This document shows positions 1 through 10,422 of a stretch of 30,756 nt of DNA, one piece after another (position 1 is the stretch's first letter; each line of letters begins with the position of its first letter). This DNA comes from an uncultured Amaricoccus sp. GTDB taxonomy: Bacteria; Pseudomonadota; Alphaproteobacteria; Rhodobacterales; Rhodobacteraceae. The DNA lies in the NCBI RefSeq assembly GCF_937891315.1, contig NZ_CALAGI010000132.1, positions 1 to 30,756 of the forward strand, read 5' to 3'. A program made the translations under genes and the position numbers. The notes beneath the pieces were generated by a model. It was not told the DNA's origin. It saw nothing but the letters and a program-made list of their open reading frames with translations, and did not search any database.

Positions 1-160
1 CGAAACCAAACCGCCCACATATCCCTTCATCAAATCATAATTTCAAAGAGCGATCCGAGACAAAACCAACCGACCGCGCCCAACCTTGAGCGCAACCAGC
101 TGCCCGACCTCGAATTTTCTACCAGCGGCGGGCCGTTCAGATCGTCCTCGCCGCCGGTGG
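1..160 (-). other. rRNA operon 5' leader (boxA region)
   Basis: Read on the minus strand, this stretch has the form of the transcribed leader upstream of 16S rRNA in alphaproteobacteria. It carries a boxA-like antitermination element, CGCTCTTTGAAA, at 52-41 (E. coli boxA is TGCTCTTTAACA), followed by a GATATGTGGGCGGTTTGG segment of the kind I know from these leaders. No protein is supported here. The 16S gene itself would start to the left of position 1, outside the window, so the assignment is inferred from the leader alone. Confidence 0.7.
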
Positions 161-165
161 AGCGC

Positions 166-194
166 TGTTTAGGGGCGCCGAGAGAGTCGCGCAA
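166..194 (-). promoter_or_regulatory. candidate rRNA operon promoter
   Basis: On the minus strand TTGCGC (194-189) is separated by exactly 17 bases from TAAACA (171-166). A start would fall near 159, about 110 bases upstream of the boxA element. The hexamers match the vegetative consensus only in part (4/6 and 3/6). Position relative to the leader is the main support. Confidence 0.45.
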
Positions 195-253
195 GCGGAA
201 AATTCGCGTTTGTGACAGATTAATGTGGCGGCCGACAAAAGCCCCTCCCCGCC

Positions 254-886
254 TCAGCCCGTCGCCGGTCGGACCCGCGTCCGGCCCCGGGCCTGGGCCC
301 GCGCCCGGACGACGCGATAGCCGAGCAAGGCGGCCACCCCGGCGGCATAGGCCAGAGGCTCGAGCGGCCAGGCCTTGACCAGCCAGACGAAATGGAGCGC
401 CGCCAGCGCCGTCGCCGGATAGGCGAGCCGGTGCAGCCGCCGCCAACGCGGACCGCCGAGCCGGCGCATCGCCCAGTTGTTCGAGGTGAGCGCGAGCGGG
501 ATCAGCATCAGGAACGCGGCCATGCCGACGATGACGTAGGGCCGCTTGGTCAAGTCACCGAGCACCTGCGTCCAGGCGAACCGCCGGTCGAGCACCAGCC
601 AGACCGCGAGATGCAGCGCGGCGTAGTAGAAGGCCATCAGCCCCATCCAGCGCCGGAAGCGGAACAGGTTGATCCGTGTCAGCTCGCGCAGCGGCGTGAC
701 GCAGAGCGCCGCGATCAGGAGTTGCAGCGCCAGCAGCCCGTACTGATGCTCCAGTTCCCGCACCGGATCGGCGCCGAGCCGGTTCATCGCCCCGAGCCAG
801 AGATACCAGGCCGCCGGCACGAAACCGAGGATATAGAGCGGCCAGACCGGGACGCGGCGCAGCGCGCCGTTCAGCGTCTCGACCAT
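254..886 (-). CDS. msrQ: MsrQ, heme-binding membrane subunit of the MsrPQ methionine sulfoxide reductase
   Basis: This 210-residue integral membrane protein belongs to the ferric reductase-like/YedZ family. In the known system MsrQ passes electrons from the respiratory chain or flavin to the periplasmic molybdoenzyme MsrP, which repairs oxidised methionines in envelope proteins. Several hydrophobic segments are visible, including a WPLYILGFVPAAWYLWLG helix near the start, and histidines in LHLAVW and LHFVWLV helices are candidate heme ligands. The family motif RRWMGL follows a TRINLFRF loop. The start ATG (886-884) shares one base with the msrP stop (TGATG), so the two genes are translationally coupled, msrP first. 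The gene ends about 60 bases before the candidate rRNA promoter. Confidence 0.93.
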   Translation of the reverse strand: MVETLNGALRRVPVWPLYILGFVPAAWYLWLGAMNRLGADPVRELEHQYGLLALQLLIAALCVTPLRELTRINLFRFRRWMGLMAFYYAALHLAVWLVLDRRFAWTQVLGDLTKRPYVIVGMAAFLMLIPLALTSNNWAMRRLGGPRWRRLHRLAYPATALAALHFVWLVKAWPLEPLAYAAGVAALLGYRVVRARAQARGRTRVRPATG

Positions 887-1815
887 CAGTAGTTCTTCCG
901 CAGGTCCATGCCGGCGTAGAGGCTCGCCACCTCGTCCCCATAGCCGTTGAACATCTCGGTATCGCGCGTGGCGAACAGGCCGCCGCCGATCACACGCTCG
1001 GTCGCCTGGCTCCAGCGCGGATGGTCGACCTCCGGATTCACGTTCGAATAGAAACCGTACTCGCTGCTCGCCTGCTGTTTCCAGGTGGTCGGCGGCTCGC
1101 CGGCGACCAGGGTGACCCGCACGATCGACTTGATGCCCTTGAAGCCGTATTTCCATGGCACCACGAGCCGGAGCGGCGCGCCGTTCTGGTTCGGCAGCGT
1201 CTCGCCATAGAGCCCGATCGCGAGGATCGTCAGCGGATGCATGGCCTCGTCGAGGCGCAGCCCCTCGACATAGGGCCAGTTCAGCGAGCCGAAGAGCGAT
1301 CGCTGGCCGGGCATCTCTTCGGGGCGATAGAGCGTCTCGAAGGCGACGAACTTCGCCGCGCCCGTCGGATCGGCCCGGGCGATGACATCCGACAGCGGAA
1401 AGCCGACCCAGGGGATCACCATCGACCAGGCCTCGACACAGCGGTGGCGATAGATCCGCTCCTCGAGCCGCGCCGGCGAGACCAGATCCTCCAGCGCGTA
1501 GGTGCCGGGCCGGTTCACCTCGCCATCGATCACCACCGACCAGGGCGCGGTGGTGAGCTGGCCCGCGTATTTCGCCGGATCACCCTTGTCGAAGCCGAAT
1601 TCGTAGAAGTTGTTGTAGCCGGTGATATATTCGAGCGGCGTCGGCGTGGCGTCGAGGGAATGGCGGCTCGGCGCCGTCGCCAGCTTCGCCGCCTCGGCGG
1701 CGCCCGGCATCATCCCGGCGGCGACGAGGCTGGCCAGAAGGGCGCGGCGGCTGAGATAGTCCGCCCGTGGCGTCACGTCGGAATGCTTGAGCTTGCTGGC
1801 GGCCTTGATCAACAT
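886..1815 (-). CDS. msrP: MsrP, periplasmic molybdopterin methionine sulfoxide reductase catalytic subunit
   Basis: This 309-residue protein aligns along its whole length with E. coli MsrP (YedY). It begins with a twin-arginine signal (S22-R23-R24 then a hydrophobic stretch ending AEA near residue 42), so it is folded with its cofactor and exported by Tat. Cys126 in RHRCVEAW is the expected molybdenum ligand. Other family landmarks are SGYNNFYEFG-like text near 65-75, PYVEGLRLDEAMHPLT, VPWKYGFKGIKSI and VDHPRWSQATER. It reduces methionine sulfoxide in periplasmic proteins with electrons from MsrQ. The ATG at 1815 is preceded by a purine-rich GGAGTGAAGAG. A long divergent spacer separates it from the fasciclin gene. 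Confidence 0.96.
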   Translation of the reverse strand: MLIKAASKLKHSDVTPRADYLSRRALLASLVAAGMMPGAAEAAKLATAPSRHSLDATPTPLEYITGYNNFYEFGFDKGDPAKYAGQLTTAPWSVVIDGEVNRPGTYALEDLVSPARLEERIYRHRCVEAWSMVIPWVGFPLSDVIARADPTGAAKFVAFETLYRPEEMPGQRSLFGSLNWPYVEGLRLDEAMHPLTILAIGLYGETLPNQNGAPLRLVVPWKYGFKGIKSIVRVTLVAGEPPTTWKQQASSEYGFYSNVNPEVDHPRWSQATERVIGGGLFATRDTEMFNGYGDEVASLYAGMDLRKNY

Positions 1816-1893
1816 CGTCTCTTCACTCCGCTTCCCGCCGACCGCGCGCGCCGCGTCGGTCCATGTCTGGTAACCTACGGCGCGAACCCGCGT

Positions 1894-1929
1894 TCAGTTA
1901 CGCCGAGCGCCTCACATTTGCGTAACCGA
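1894..1929. promoter_or_regulatory. inverted repeat between msrP and the fasciclin gene
   Basis: TCAGTTACGC (1894-1903) and GCGTAACCGA (1920-1929) are complementary at 9 of 10 positions with a 16-base spacer. A third GTAAC lies at 1870-1874. The site is about 80 bases upstream of msrP and 150 upstream of the fasciclin gene. It could bind a dimeric regulator of one or both genes; the regulator is unknown. Confidence 0.35.
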
Positions 1930-2081
1930 CCGCGTCCGGCGTCCGAACGCCTTCGCCCGGTGGTTGAAGGCGGCCCCGACGAGCGATAGGCTGCGCGGGG
2001 CCGAGGTTCCGTCTGGCGTCGGGCCGAGGCGGCGGAGACCGCCACGATCCACGACCAGGAAAATCACCGGAGGAAACGGGC

Positions 2082-2564
2082 ATGACCGAGCCGAGGACGA
2101 TGCGCGCGCGGACCGGTTTCGCGCCCCTTCTCCTCGCCGCGCTGCTCCTTGGCGGTTGCGGCGGCGGCGGCGAGGCGCCGAGCGGCGGCTCCGGCCCCGA
2201 CGTACTCGCCGTCTCGCGGGCGAACGGGCTCGACGCCTTCGTCGCGGCCGTCGACACCGCCGGCATGACCGAGACGCTGTCCGGCCCCGGACCCTACACC
2301 GTCTTCGCGCCGACCGACCGCGCCATGGCGGGCAAACGGCCGCGCACCGAGGCGGAAGCCAGGGCGCTTGTCGCCGCGCTGGTGGTGCCGGGCACCTTCA
2401 CCACGGACTTCCTTGGCGGTGTCGATCTGAATTACACCACCCTCGCCAACCGGCCGGTGAATATCGACGGCACGGACGGCCTGCGTTTTGGCGGCGTGCC
2501 CGTCACCCGCGCCGATCTCATCGCGGACAATGGCGTGGTGCATGTCATCGGCCAGCTGCCGTAG
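2082..2564 (+). CDS. fasciclin (FAS1) domain lipoprotein
   Basis: This 160-residue protein starts with a lipoprotein signal: a charged N-terminus, the hydrophobic run APLLLAALLLGG and Cys26 in a lipobox (LLGGC), followed by a glycine/serine-rich linker. Residues about 38-160 form one FAS1 domain with the typical GPYTVFAPTDRA box and the closing ADLIADNGVVHVIGQLP box. Secreted FAS1 proteins are usually adhesive or cell-surface proteins, and the specific role here is unknown. A strong ribosome site, GGAGGAAA at 2069-2076, fixes the ATG. The last 20 bases overlap the 3' end of the convergent methyltransferase gene. Glycines are dense after the lipobox (CGGGGEAPSGG), as expected of an exposed linker. 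Confidence 0.9.
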   Translation: MTEPRTMRARTGFAPLLLAALLLGGCGGGGEAPSGGSGPDVLAVSRANGLDAFVAAVDTAGMTETLSGPGPYTVFAPTDRAMAGKRPRTEAEARALVAALVVPGTFTTDFLGGVDLNYTTLANRPVNIDGTDGLRFGGVPVTRADLIADNGVVHVIGQLP

Positions 2565-3330
2565 CCACGATGAAGAGACGCGGGAACGGCAGCAGCAGCG
2601 TGCCATCCGGTAGCGCCGGGTAGGCCTTCGCGACCCCGGCCCGATAGCGCGAGAGATAGTCTTCGCGCTCCGCCTCGGTCAGCGGCGCGAGAAACGGGCG
2701 CAGGCCGGTTTCCTTCACCCAGTCGACCACGGCCTCCGCCCCGGCCAGAACGTGGAAATAGGTGGTCCGCCAGATGTCGAGCCGGACCGCCCCCGGCCGC
2801 AGCAGCGCGTAGTACCAGTCCGCCGAATGGCGCGGGGCCCGGGCGCCCGCGGCGCCGGCGAGCTTCGCCGACCAAGGCCCGTCCGCCGCCACCTCGCGCA
2901 TCAACCGATGCGAAGGCTCGTCGAGATTGTCCGGCATCTGGACCGCGAGCGCGCCGCCCGGCGCCACGAGCGCGAGCAGGCGCGGAAACAGCGTCTGGTG
3001 ATCGGGAAGCCATTGCAGCACGGCGTTCGCAAGGATGAGATCAAGGGAGCCGGCCTCCGCCGAATTTGCCCAGTCCGCGACTTCCGCCAGCTGGAAATCC
3101 ACGCCGGGCAAGCGCGACCGCGCGGCGGCGATCATGTCGGGCGAATTGTCGAGGCCGGTGACCTCGGCGTCCGGAAAACGGGCGAGCAGAGCCTCGGTCG
3201 AATTGCCGGGCCCGCAGCCGATATCGACGGCGCGCCGAACCGGGTCGGGCACGGCCGCCAGCAGGTCGCGCGATGGCCGCGTCCGCTCCGCCGCGAACCG
3301 CATGTAGCGCACCGCCGACCAGTCGGTCAT
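2545..3330 (-). CDS. tam: trans-aconitate 2-methyltransferase
   Basis: This 261-residue class I SAM-dependent methyltransferase aligns end to end with E. coli Tam. It methylates trans-aconitate, a spontaneous and inhibitory isomer of cis-aconitate, to detoxify it in the cytoplasm. The SAM-binding loop VDIGCGPGNSTEALLARFP (about residues 35-53), the acidic LDNSPDMI strand, and the family-specific ANAVLQWLPDH, VQMPDNLDEPSH and DIWRTTYFH motifs are all present, as is the C-terminal LLPFPRLFIVA. It has its own start after the clpB stop (190-base gap) and runs convergent with the lipoprotein gene, overlapping it by 20 bases. No frameshift or truncation is seen. Confidence 0.92.
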   Translation of the reverse strand: MTDWSAVRYMRFAAERTRPSRDLLAAVPDPVRRAVDIGCGPGNSTEALLARFPDAEVTGLDNSPDMIAAARSRLPGVDFQLAEVADWANSAEAGSLDLILANAVLQWLPDHQTLFPRLLALVAPGGALAVQMPDNLDEPSHRLMREVAADGPWSAKLAGAAGARAPRHSADWYYALLRPGAVRLDIWRTTYFHVLAGAEAVVDWVKETGLRPFLAPLTEAEREDYLSRYRAGVAKAYPALPDGTLLLPFPRLFIVATAAGR

Positions 3331-3520
3331 CCCCCGCCTCGCGTTTCGACGCCGTCGTGGCGACGACGTCCGCCGACGAATGTCTATTGAAGTGACCCAC
3401 CCTGTCCACCGCCAAAGACCATCCGCCCGGCGGCGGCGGGCGCCAGCCCAACGTGAGGCGTGACCGGAAGCACAGTCGCGGGACGCCCGCCTTCGGCGCG
3501 ACGTATCCCGGCGGCTTCGG

Positions 3521-6124
<2,604 letters not shown>

Positions 6125-6140
6125 ATGTGTTTCCCTCTCC

Positions 6141-6187
6141 GGCATCCCCCGGGGGACGCCCGCTATGCGGCGCATCCGGTGGGGGAT
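6141..6187 (-). promoter_or_regulatory. clpB leader with two competing RNA structures
   Basis: In the clpB transcript 6160-6141 forms a near-perfect 20-base hairpin (one G-U pair, four-base loop) that ends directly at the ribosome site. An alternative 7-bp pairing between 6187-6181 and 6150-6144 (ATCCCCC with GGGGGAT) would destroy it. A small ATGCG/CGCAT hairpin (6165-6175) lies between. The structures are visible in sequence; a regulatory role, such as temperature sensing, is inference. Confidence 0.4.
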
Positions 6188-6198
6188 CTGTTGTGGAC

Positions 6199-6228
6199 TA
6201 GGTAGGGAGGGAGGGCGCGGGGGACAAG
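6199..6228 (-). promoter_or_regulatory. clpB: candidate RpoH (heat-shock) promoter of clpB
   Basis: On the minus strand CTTGTCC (from 6228) is followed after 14 bases by CCCTACCTA (6207-6199). This resembles the CTTG...CCCCAT-type heat-shock promoter and lies at a suitable distance from clpB. The -10 match is partial and the region is C-rich, so chance similarity is possible. Confidence 0.3.
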
Positions 6229-6267
6229 GAGGGACAAGCGGGTGGGCGTTCGCACCCACCACCCCTT

Positions 6268-6567
6268 TCAGAACCCCACCACCAACAAATCCACCGCCTG
6301 CACGATCTCGTCCCGCATTGCGCCCGCGCTCCCGACAGCCGACCCAAGTTCCCCCGCCGGAAGCGCCACCATCTGCGTCATCAGGACCAGATGCGGCGCG
6401 CCCTCCATCTCGAACTCCACATGCAGGCGCGGCACCGGCGTGCCCCATGCGCTTCTCGGCACCACCGGCGCGCAGAGGACATATGGCGTCGCCAAGCCAA
6501 GATCGGTCTGCACCCGGCATACCAGCTCGTCCCCAGCTCGGAGCCGATGGATCGTGAACTGGCTCAC
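6268..6567 (-). CDS. ccdB: CcdB-family toxin
   Basis: This 99-residue protein has the shape of CcdB, which poisons DNA gyrase when not bound by its antitoxin. Family features are the N-terminal SQFTIHRL strand, a VQTDLG segment, the PYVLCAPVVPR strand, VPRLHVEFEMEG, LMTQMVALPAGELG, and the C-terminal helix DEIVQAVDLLVVGF (CcdB ends NAINLMFWGI; the terminal G-hydrophobic pattern is conserved). The GTG start at 6567 overlaps the ccdA stop as GTGA, the classical coupling in this operon. An upstream in-frame extension exists but lies inside ccdA. Gyrase contact residues cannot be judged by eye, so toxicity is inferred from family. Confidence 0.82.
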   Translation of the reverse strand: MSQFTIHRLRAGDELVCRVQTDLGLATPYVLCAPVVPRSAWGTPVPRLHVEFEMEGAPHLVLMTQMVALPAGELGSAVGSAGAMRDEIVQAVDLLVVGF

Positions 6568-6818
6568 ACTCCGGCCCGCGCGCGCCGAAAGCGCGCCAGC
6601 GACGGCCCATTCGCCGAGAGATGCTCCGCTTCGAACGCCAGCCCTTCCGACGCCTCCGCCACCCAAGCCGCCCGCGCCCGCTCGACCTGAGCTTTCGCGA
6701 TCCCTTGATCGATGAGCCGCCGCGCAAGCTCGGAGACGGAAAGCCCCCGCGCTTTCGCCTCTTCGGCCAATGCGATCTTCCGTTCCTCACCGAAATCGCG
6801 AATGTTCAGGGCAACCAT
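6564..6818 (-). CDS. ccdA: CcdA-family antitoxin
   Basis: This 84-residue protein has an N-terminal ribbon-helix-helix-like DNA-binding part (MVALNIRDFGEERKIALAEEAKARGLSVSELARRLI, in which LSVSELARRLI is the typical second helix) and a C-terminal acidic/hydrophobic tail that would wrap the toxin. CcdA neutralises CcdB and, with it, represses its own operon. GGAGG at 6824-6828 gives a strong ribosome site for the ATG at 6818. The gene is immediately followed by ccdB with a 4-base overlap. A perfect inverted repeat at 6831-6848 lies just upstream and is the likely operator. The open frame continues far upstream antisense to pyrF and dinB, but nothing there is coding. Confidence 0.82.
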   Translation of the reverse strand: MVALNIRDFGEERKIALAEEAKARGLSVSELARRLIDQGIAKAQVERARAAWVAEASEGLAFEAEHLSANGPSLARFRRARAGV

Positions 6819-6830
6819 GCGACACCTCCA

Positions 6831-6848
6831 TGTAGCCAGATTGCTACA
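6831..6848. promoter_or_regulatory. candidate CcdAB operator
   Basis: TGTAGC and GCTACA form a perfect 6-bp inverted repeat around a 6-base spacer, three bases upstream of the ccdA ribosome site. A -35-like TTGCGG lies upstream on the minus strand (6866-6861), so a repressor here would cover the promoter/start region. This fits the autoregulation known for ribbon-helix-helix antitoxins. Confidence 0.5.
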
Positions 6849-6878
6849 CGGCAGGGCACTCCGCAAGCGGCGAGGTAG

Positions 6879-6943
6879 GGCGGACCTCGGTCCGCCATTC
6901 GTCGCATGACCGGGGCGTCGAGGCGGACCAATGTCCGCGCGAC
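6879..6943. repeat. pair of REP-like hairpins sharing a GCGGAC/GTCCGC stem
   Basis: Two adjacent hairpins use the same stem: 6879-6896 (GGCGGAC, loop CTCG, GTCCGCC) and 6923-6938 (GCGGAC, loop CAAT, GTCCGC). The second is extended by an outer GTCG/CGAC pair at 6917-6920 and 6940-6943. They sit between the ccdAB promoter and pyrF with no U-tract. They look like a dispersed palindromic repeat, but copy number in the genome is unknown. Confidence 0.45.
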
Positions 6944-7001
6944 TTGACTCCCCCTCCCCCGCCGCGCATTCCCCGCTCCGACCCCAACCCCGGAGCCGCC
7001 C

Positions 7002-7688
7002 ATGCCCGACGACCGCCTCATAGTCGGCCTCGACCTGCCGCACGCCCCCGCCGCCCTCGACCTCGTCGAAAGGCTCGGCGCCTCCGTCGGGTTCTACAAG
7101 ATCGGCCTCGGGATGCTCACCACCGGGGGCCTCGCGGCGGCGAACGAGATCAAGGGCATGGGCAAGCGCGTGTTCCTCGACATGAAGCTCTTCGACATCC
7201 CGGCGACGATCGAGGCGGCGACCCGCGGCCTCGCCGCCTTCGGGCTCGATTTCCTGACCGTGCATGGCGACCCGCATGTGGTGCGCGCCGCCGTCGCCGG
7301 CCGGGGGAAGTCGCAGACGAAGATCCTCGCCGTCACCATCCTGACCTCGCTCGACCGCGCGGATCTCGACGAGGCGCTGATCGCCCCCGGCGCCATCGCC
7401 GATCTGGTCAGCGAACGCGCCCGCCGCGCCTTCCTCGCCGGGGCGGATGGCGTCATCGCCTCGCCGCGCGAGGCGGCGGCGATCCGCGCCCTGCCGGAGG
7501 CGGCGGGCAAGTTGATCGTCACCCCCGGCGTGCGGCCCGCGGGCGGCGCCCCCGGCGACCAGAAGCGCGTCGCGACCCCGGCCGATGCCATCGCCGCCGG
7601 CGCCGATCACATCGTCGTCGGCCGCCCGATCTGGGCGGCGGCCGATCCCGCCGCCGCCGCCGCCGCCATCCTCGCCGCCCTGCCCTGA
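7002..7688 (+). CDS. pyrF: orotidine 5'-phosphate decarboxylase
   Basis: This 228-residue TIM-barrel enzyme performs the last step of UMP synthesis, decarboxylating OMP in the cytoplasm. The N-terminal LIVGLDLP strand supplies the first conserved Asp (D11), and the signature FLDMKLFDIPATI gives the catalytic cluster D60-K62-D65. FLTVHGDP follows, and the phosphate-gripping loops TPGVRP and IVVGRPIW near the C-terminus are intact. Length is typical. The ATG at 7002 begins MPDDRLIVGLDLP as expected. dinB follows after 39 bases on the same strand, which suggests co-transcription. The coding sequence ends in an alanine-rich run (AADPAAAAAAILAAL) typical of GC-rich genomes. Confidence 0.96.
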   Translation: MPDDRLIVGLDLPHAPAALDLVERLGASVGFYKIGLGMLTTGGLAAANEIKGMGKRVFLDMKLFDIPATIEAATRGLAAFGLDFLTVHGDPHVVRAAVAGRGKSQTKILAVTILTSLDRADLDEALIAPGAIADLVSERARRAFLAGADGVIASPREAAAIRALPEAAGKLIVTPGVRPAGGAPGDQKRVATPADAIAAGADHIVVGRPIWAAADPAAAAAAILAALP

Positions 7689-7727
7689 CCCGTGCGCGGG
7701 GCGCGCGCCTCTGCTAGGCTCGCGCCC

Positions 7728-8990
<1,263 letters not shown>

Positions 8991-9005
8991 GGCCGCCGCG
9001 GCCAG

Positions 9006-9025
9006 GTTCGTTTCGAACATTTTTT
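9006..9025 (+). terminator. weak intrinsic terminator after dinB
   Basis: GTTCG, loop TTT, CGAAC (9006-9018) is followed by A and six T residues. It lies 15 bases after the dinB stop. The stem is only five pairs, so efficiency is doubtful. Confidence 0.4.
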
Positions 9026-9077
9026 GAGCATTTGCCCGCCGGGAACGAAAATTCTCGACCGAAATGCGACTCACCCA

Positions 9078-9105
9078 TTGACTATGCTGCGGCGCGGCAT
9101 AAAGT
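9078..9105 (+). promoter_or_regulatory. promoter of the small RNA
   Basis: TTGACT (9078-9083) and TAAAGT (9100-9105) are separated by 16 bases. Transcription would start near 9112-9113, exactly where the structured RNA begins. There is no reading frame worth calling between this point and the terminator. Confidence 0.6.
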
Positions 9106-9112
9106 TAGACCC

Positions 9113-9192
9113 GTGATGCGTTGCATCATACACGCCCTACGGGCGTTTCCTCCCTAAACTTGGGCCGTGCCGTGTGCACGGCCTCTTTTTTT
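9113..9192 (+). ncRNA. mmgR/suhB (alpha-r8)-type trans-acting small RNA
   Basis: This roughly 80-base RNA has three stems: TGATGC/GCATCA with loop GTT (9114-9128), ACGCCC/GGGCGT with loop TAC (9132-9146), and the terminator stem (9163-9183). Between the last two is an unpaired UUUCCUCCCU (9146-9155), an anti-Shine-Dalgarno-like decamer. From memory, this decamer, the size near 77 bases and the two-domain layout are hallmarks of the alphaproteobacterial MmgR (Rfam suhB) RNAs, which in Sinorhizobium limit polyhydroxybutyrate granule accumulation. It has its own promoter and an intrinsic terminator. Targets here are unknown; the CCUCCC core could pair with many ribosome sites. A covariance-model search would decide the family. 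Confidence 0.75.
9163..9192 (+). terminator. intrinsic terminator of the small RNA
   Basis: GGCCGTGC (9163-9170) and GCACGGCC (9176-9183) form a perfect 8-bp stem with loop CGTGT, followed by TCTTTTTTT. It is the strongest terminator in the window. Confidence 0.88.
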
Positions 9193-9264
9193 GGCGAGTG
9201 CGCCGCGGCGCAAGGCCGGACTCCTCGCGACCCGAGAGCGAGCGAGAACCCGTCCCCCTGCCCG

Positions 9265-10125
9265 TTACTCCGCGGCGACCTGCCGCGCGGCGGGACCAAG
9301 CGCCGCGAGACTGGCGATGGCCTCCGTGATCTTCGCCCGCACCTCCTCGAAATCGGGACCGCGGGTGACGCGCGTCTCGTCCATGTAGATGCCGCGGTCG
9401 ATCTCGATCTGCAGGGCCTGCGTCCCCTGGGTCGGCCGGCCGTAGGTCTGGGTGATGTAGCCGCCGGCGAAAGGCGCGTTGCGCGCCACGACGAAGCCGG
9501 CGGCGGTGAAGATCTCGGTCGCGGCATCGACCAGCCAGCGGTCGCAGGCCGCGCCGAACCGGTCGCCGAGCACGATGTTCGGCCGCCGCCCCCACGGCCC
9601 GCCCGTCGAGATCAACGCATCGCGCGGCATCGAATGGCAGTCGAAGAGAATCGCCATGCCGAAGGCGGCGCGGCTCTCGGCGATCAGCGCGCGCAGCCGC
9701 TCGTGATAGGGATACCAATACTGGTTCAACCGCCGCTGCGCCTCGGCCAGGGGCAGCTTGCCCTGCATGATCGGCCGGCCCTCGGCCACCACCCGCGGAA
9801 TCACCCCGAGCCCCGCCGCGATTCGCGGATTGAGAAAGCGCCGCGACGCACCGGAGATCAGCGCCGGGTCGAGATCGTCCGGCGCCCGATTGAGGTCGAC
9901 GCAGGCGCGGGGCACATTGGCGGCGAGCAGCGGCGCCCCCCGCCGCGGCGCGGCCAGAAAGAGCTCGTCCACGAAGGCGTCCTCGGAGGACCGGATCTGC
10001 GCCGGAACCAGCAGCGTGACCCCCCGGAAGGCGCCGGCGTAGTCCGCCCCGCTGTGCGGCGAATTGAAGATGGCGCACGACCCGCGTGTCTCGGGCGGAT
10101 AGAGTTGGAAAACCGGATCGACCAT
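9265..10125 (-). CDS. N-formylglutamate amidohydrolase family protein
   Basis: This 286-residue protein belongs to the FGase family (PF05013), zinc hydrolases that release formate from N-formyl-L-glutamate at the end of one histidine degradation route. Family signatures are FNSPHSG at residues 20-26, LLAANVPRACVDLNRAPDDLDP (substrate loop), ILFDCHSMPRDAL with a metal-site histidine, and GGYITQTYGRPTQGTQALQIEI near the C-terminus. No hut genes are nearby, so the physiological substrate may be another N-acyl amino acid. The ATG at 10125 gives the natural N-terminus; the frame stays open upstream only across the promoter and tRNA region. It is divergent from the tRNA-Val gene. Confidence 0.88.
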   Translation of the reverse strand: MVDPVFQLYPPETRGSCAIFNSPHSGADYAGAFRGVTLLVPAQIRSSEDAFVDELFLAAPRRGAPLLAANVPRACVDLNRAPDDLDPALISGASRRFLNPRIAAGLGVIPRVVAEGRPIMQGKLPLAEAQRRLNQYWYPYHERLRALIAESRAAFGMAILFDCHSMPRDALISTGGPWGRRPNIVLGDRFGAACDRWLVDAATEIFTAAGFVVARNAPFAGGYITQTYGRPTQGTQALQIEIDRGIYMDETRVTRGPDFEEVRAKITEAIASLAALGPAARQVAAE

Positions 10126-10188
10126 TCCTGTCCTCGGCGGAGGTTCACCCCCCTTATACAGATGCGCGCGTGGCGTGGGGGAAATCTC

Positions 10189-10217
10189 TTGAACCCCGCC
10201 GCGGCTTCCCTTATGGA
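10189..10217 (+). promoter_or_regulatory. candidate promoter of tRNA-Val
   Basis: TTGAAC (10189-10194) and TATGGA (10212-10217) are spaced by 17 bases, about 43 bases before the mature tRNA. Match to consensus is moderate. Confidence 0.4.
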
Positions 10218-10259
10218 CACCGGCACGAAGCGGGTGCCTCCCGGGCACCGGCTTTTCAA

Positions 10260-10334
10260 GGGCGTATAGCTCAGCGGGAGAGCACTTCGTTGACATCGAA
10301 GGGGTCACAGGTTCAATCCCTGTTACGCCCACCA
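10260..10334 (+). tRNA. tRNA-Val (anticodon GAC)
   Basis: A complete cloverleaf can be drawn. The acceptor stem GGGCGTA (10260-10266) pairs with TACGCCC (10324-10330). The D-arm carries AGCTCAGCGGGAGAGC, the anticodon stem CTTCG/CGAAG has loop TTGACAT with anticodon GAC, and the T-arm is ACAGG-TTCAATC-CCTGT. The 3' CCA (10332-10334) is encoded. It would read GUC and GUU valine codons. rpmJ begins 88 bases downstream on the same strand. Confidence 0.97.
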
Positions 10335-10422
10335 TTTCCCCCGAACGGGGCCGGCTCCGGACGGGGCGATTGAAACCAGGCGCGGGATCCGCTCCGCGCG
10401 CCGCGAGACAAGGAGAGAGGCC

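Noticed and set aside
6241..6260. Hairpin with four-base loop just after the ccdB stop
   Set aside because: An 8-bp stem is present but there is no U-tract on the minus strand, so it is not called as a terminator.
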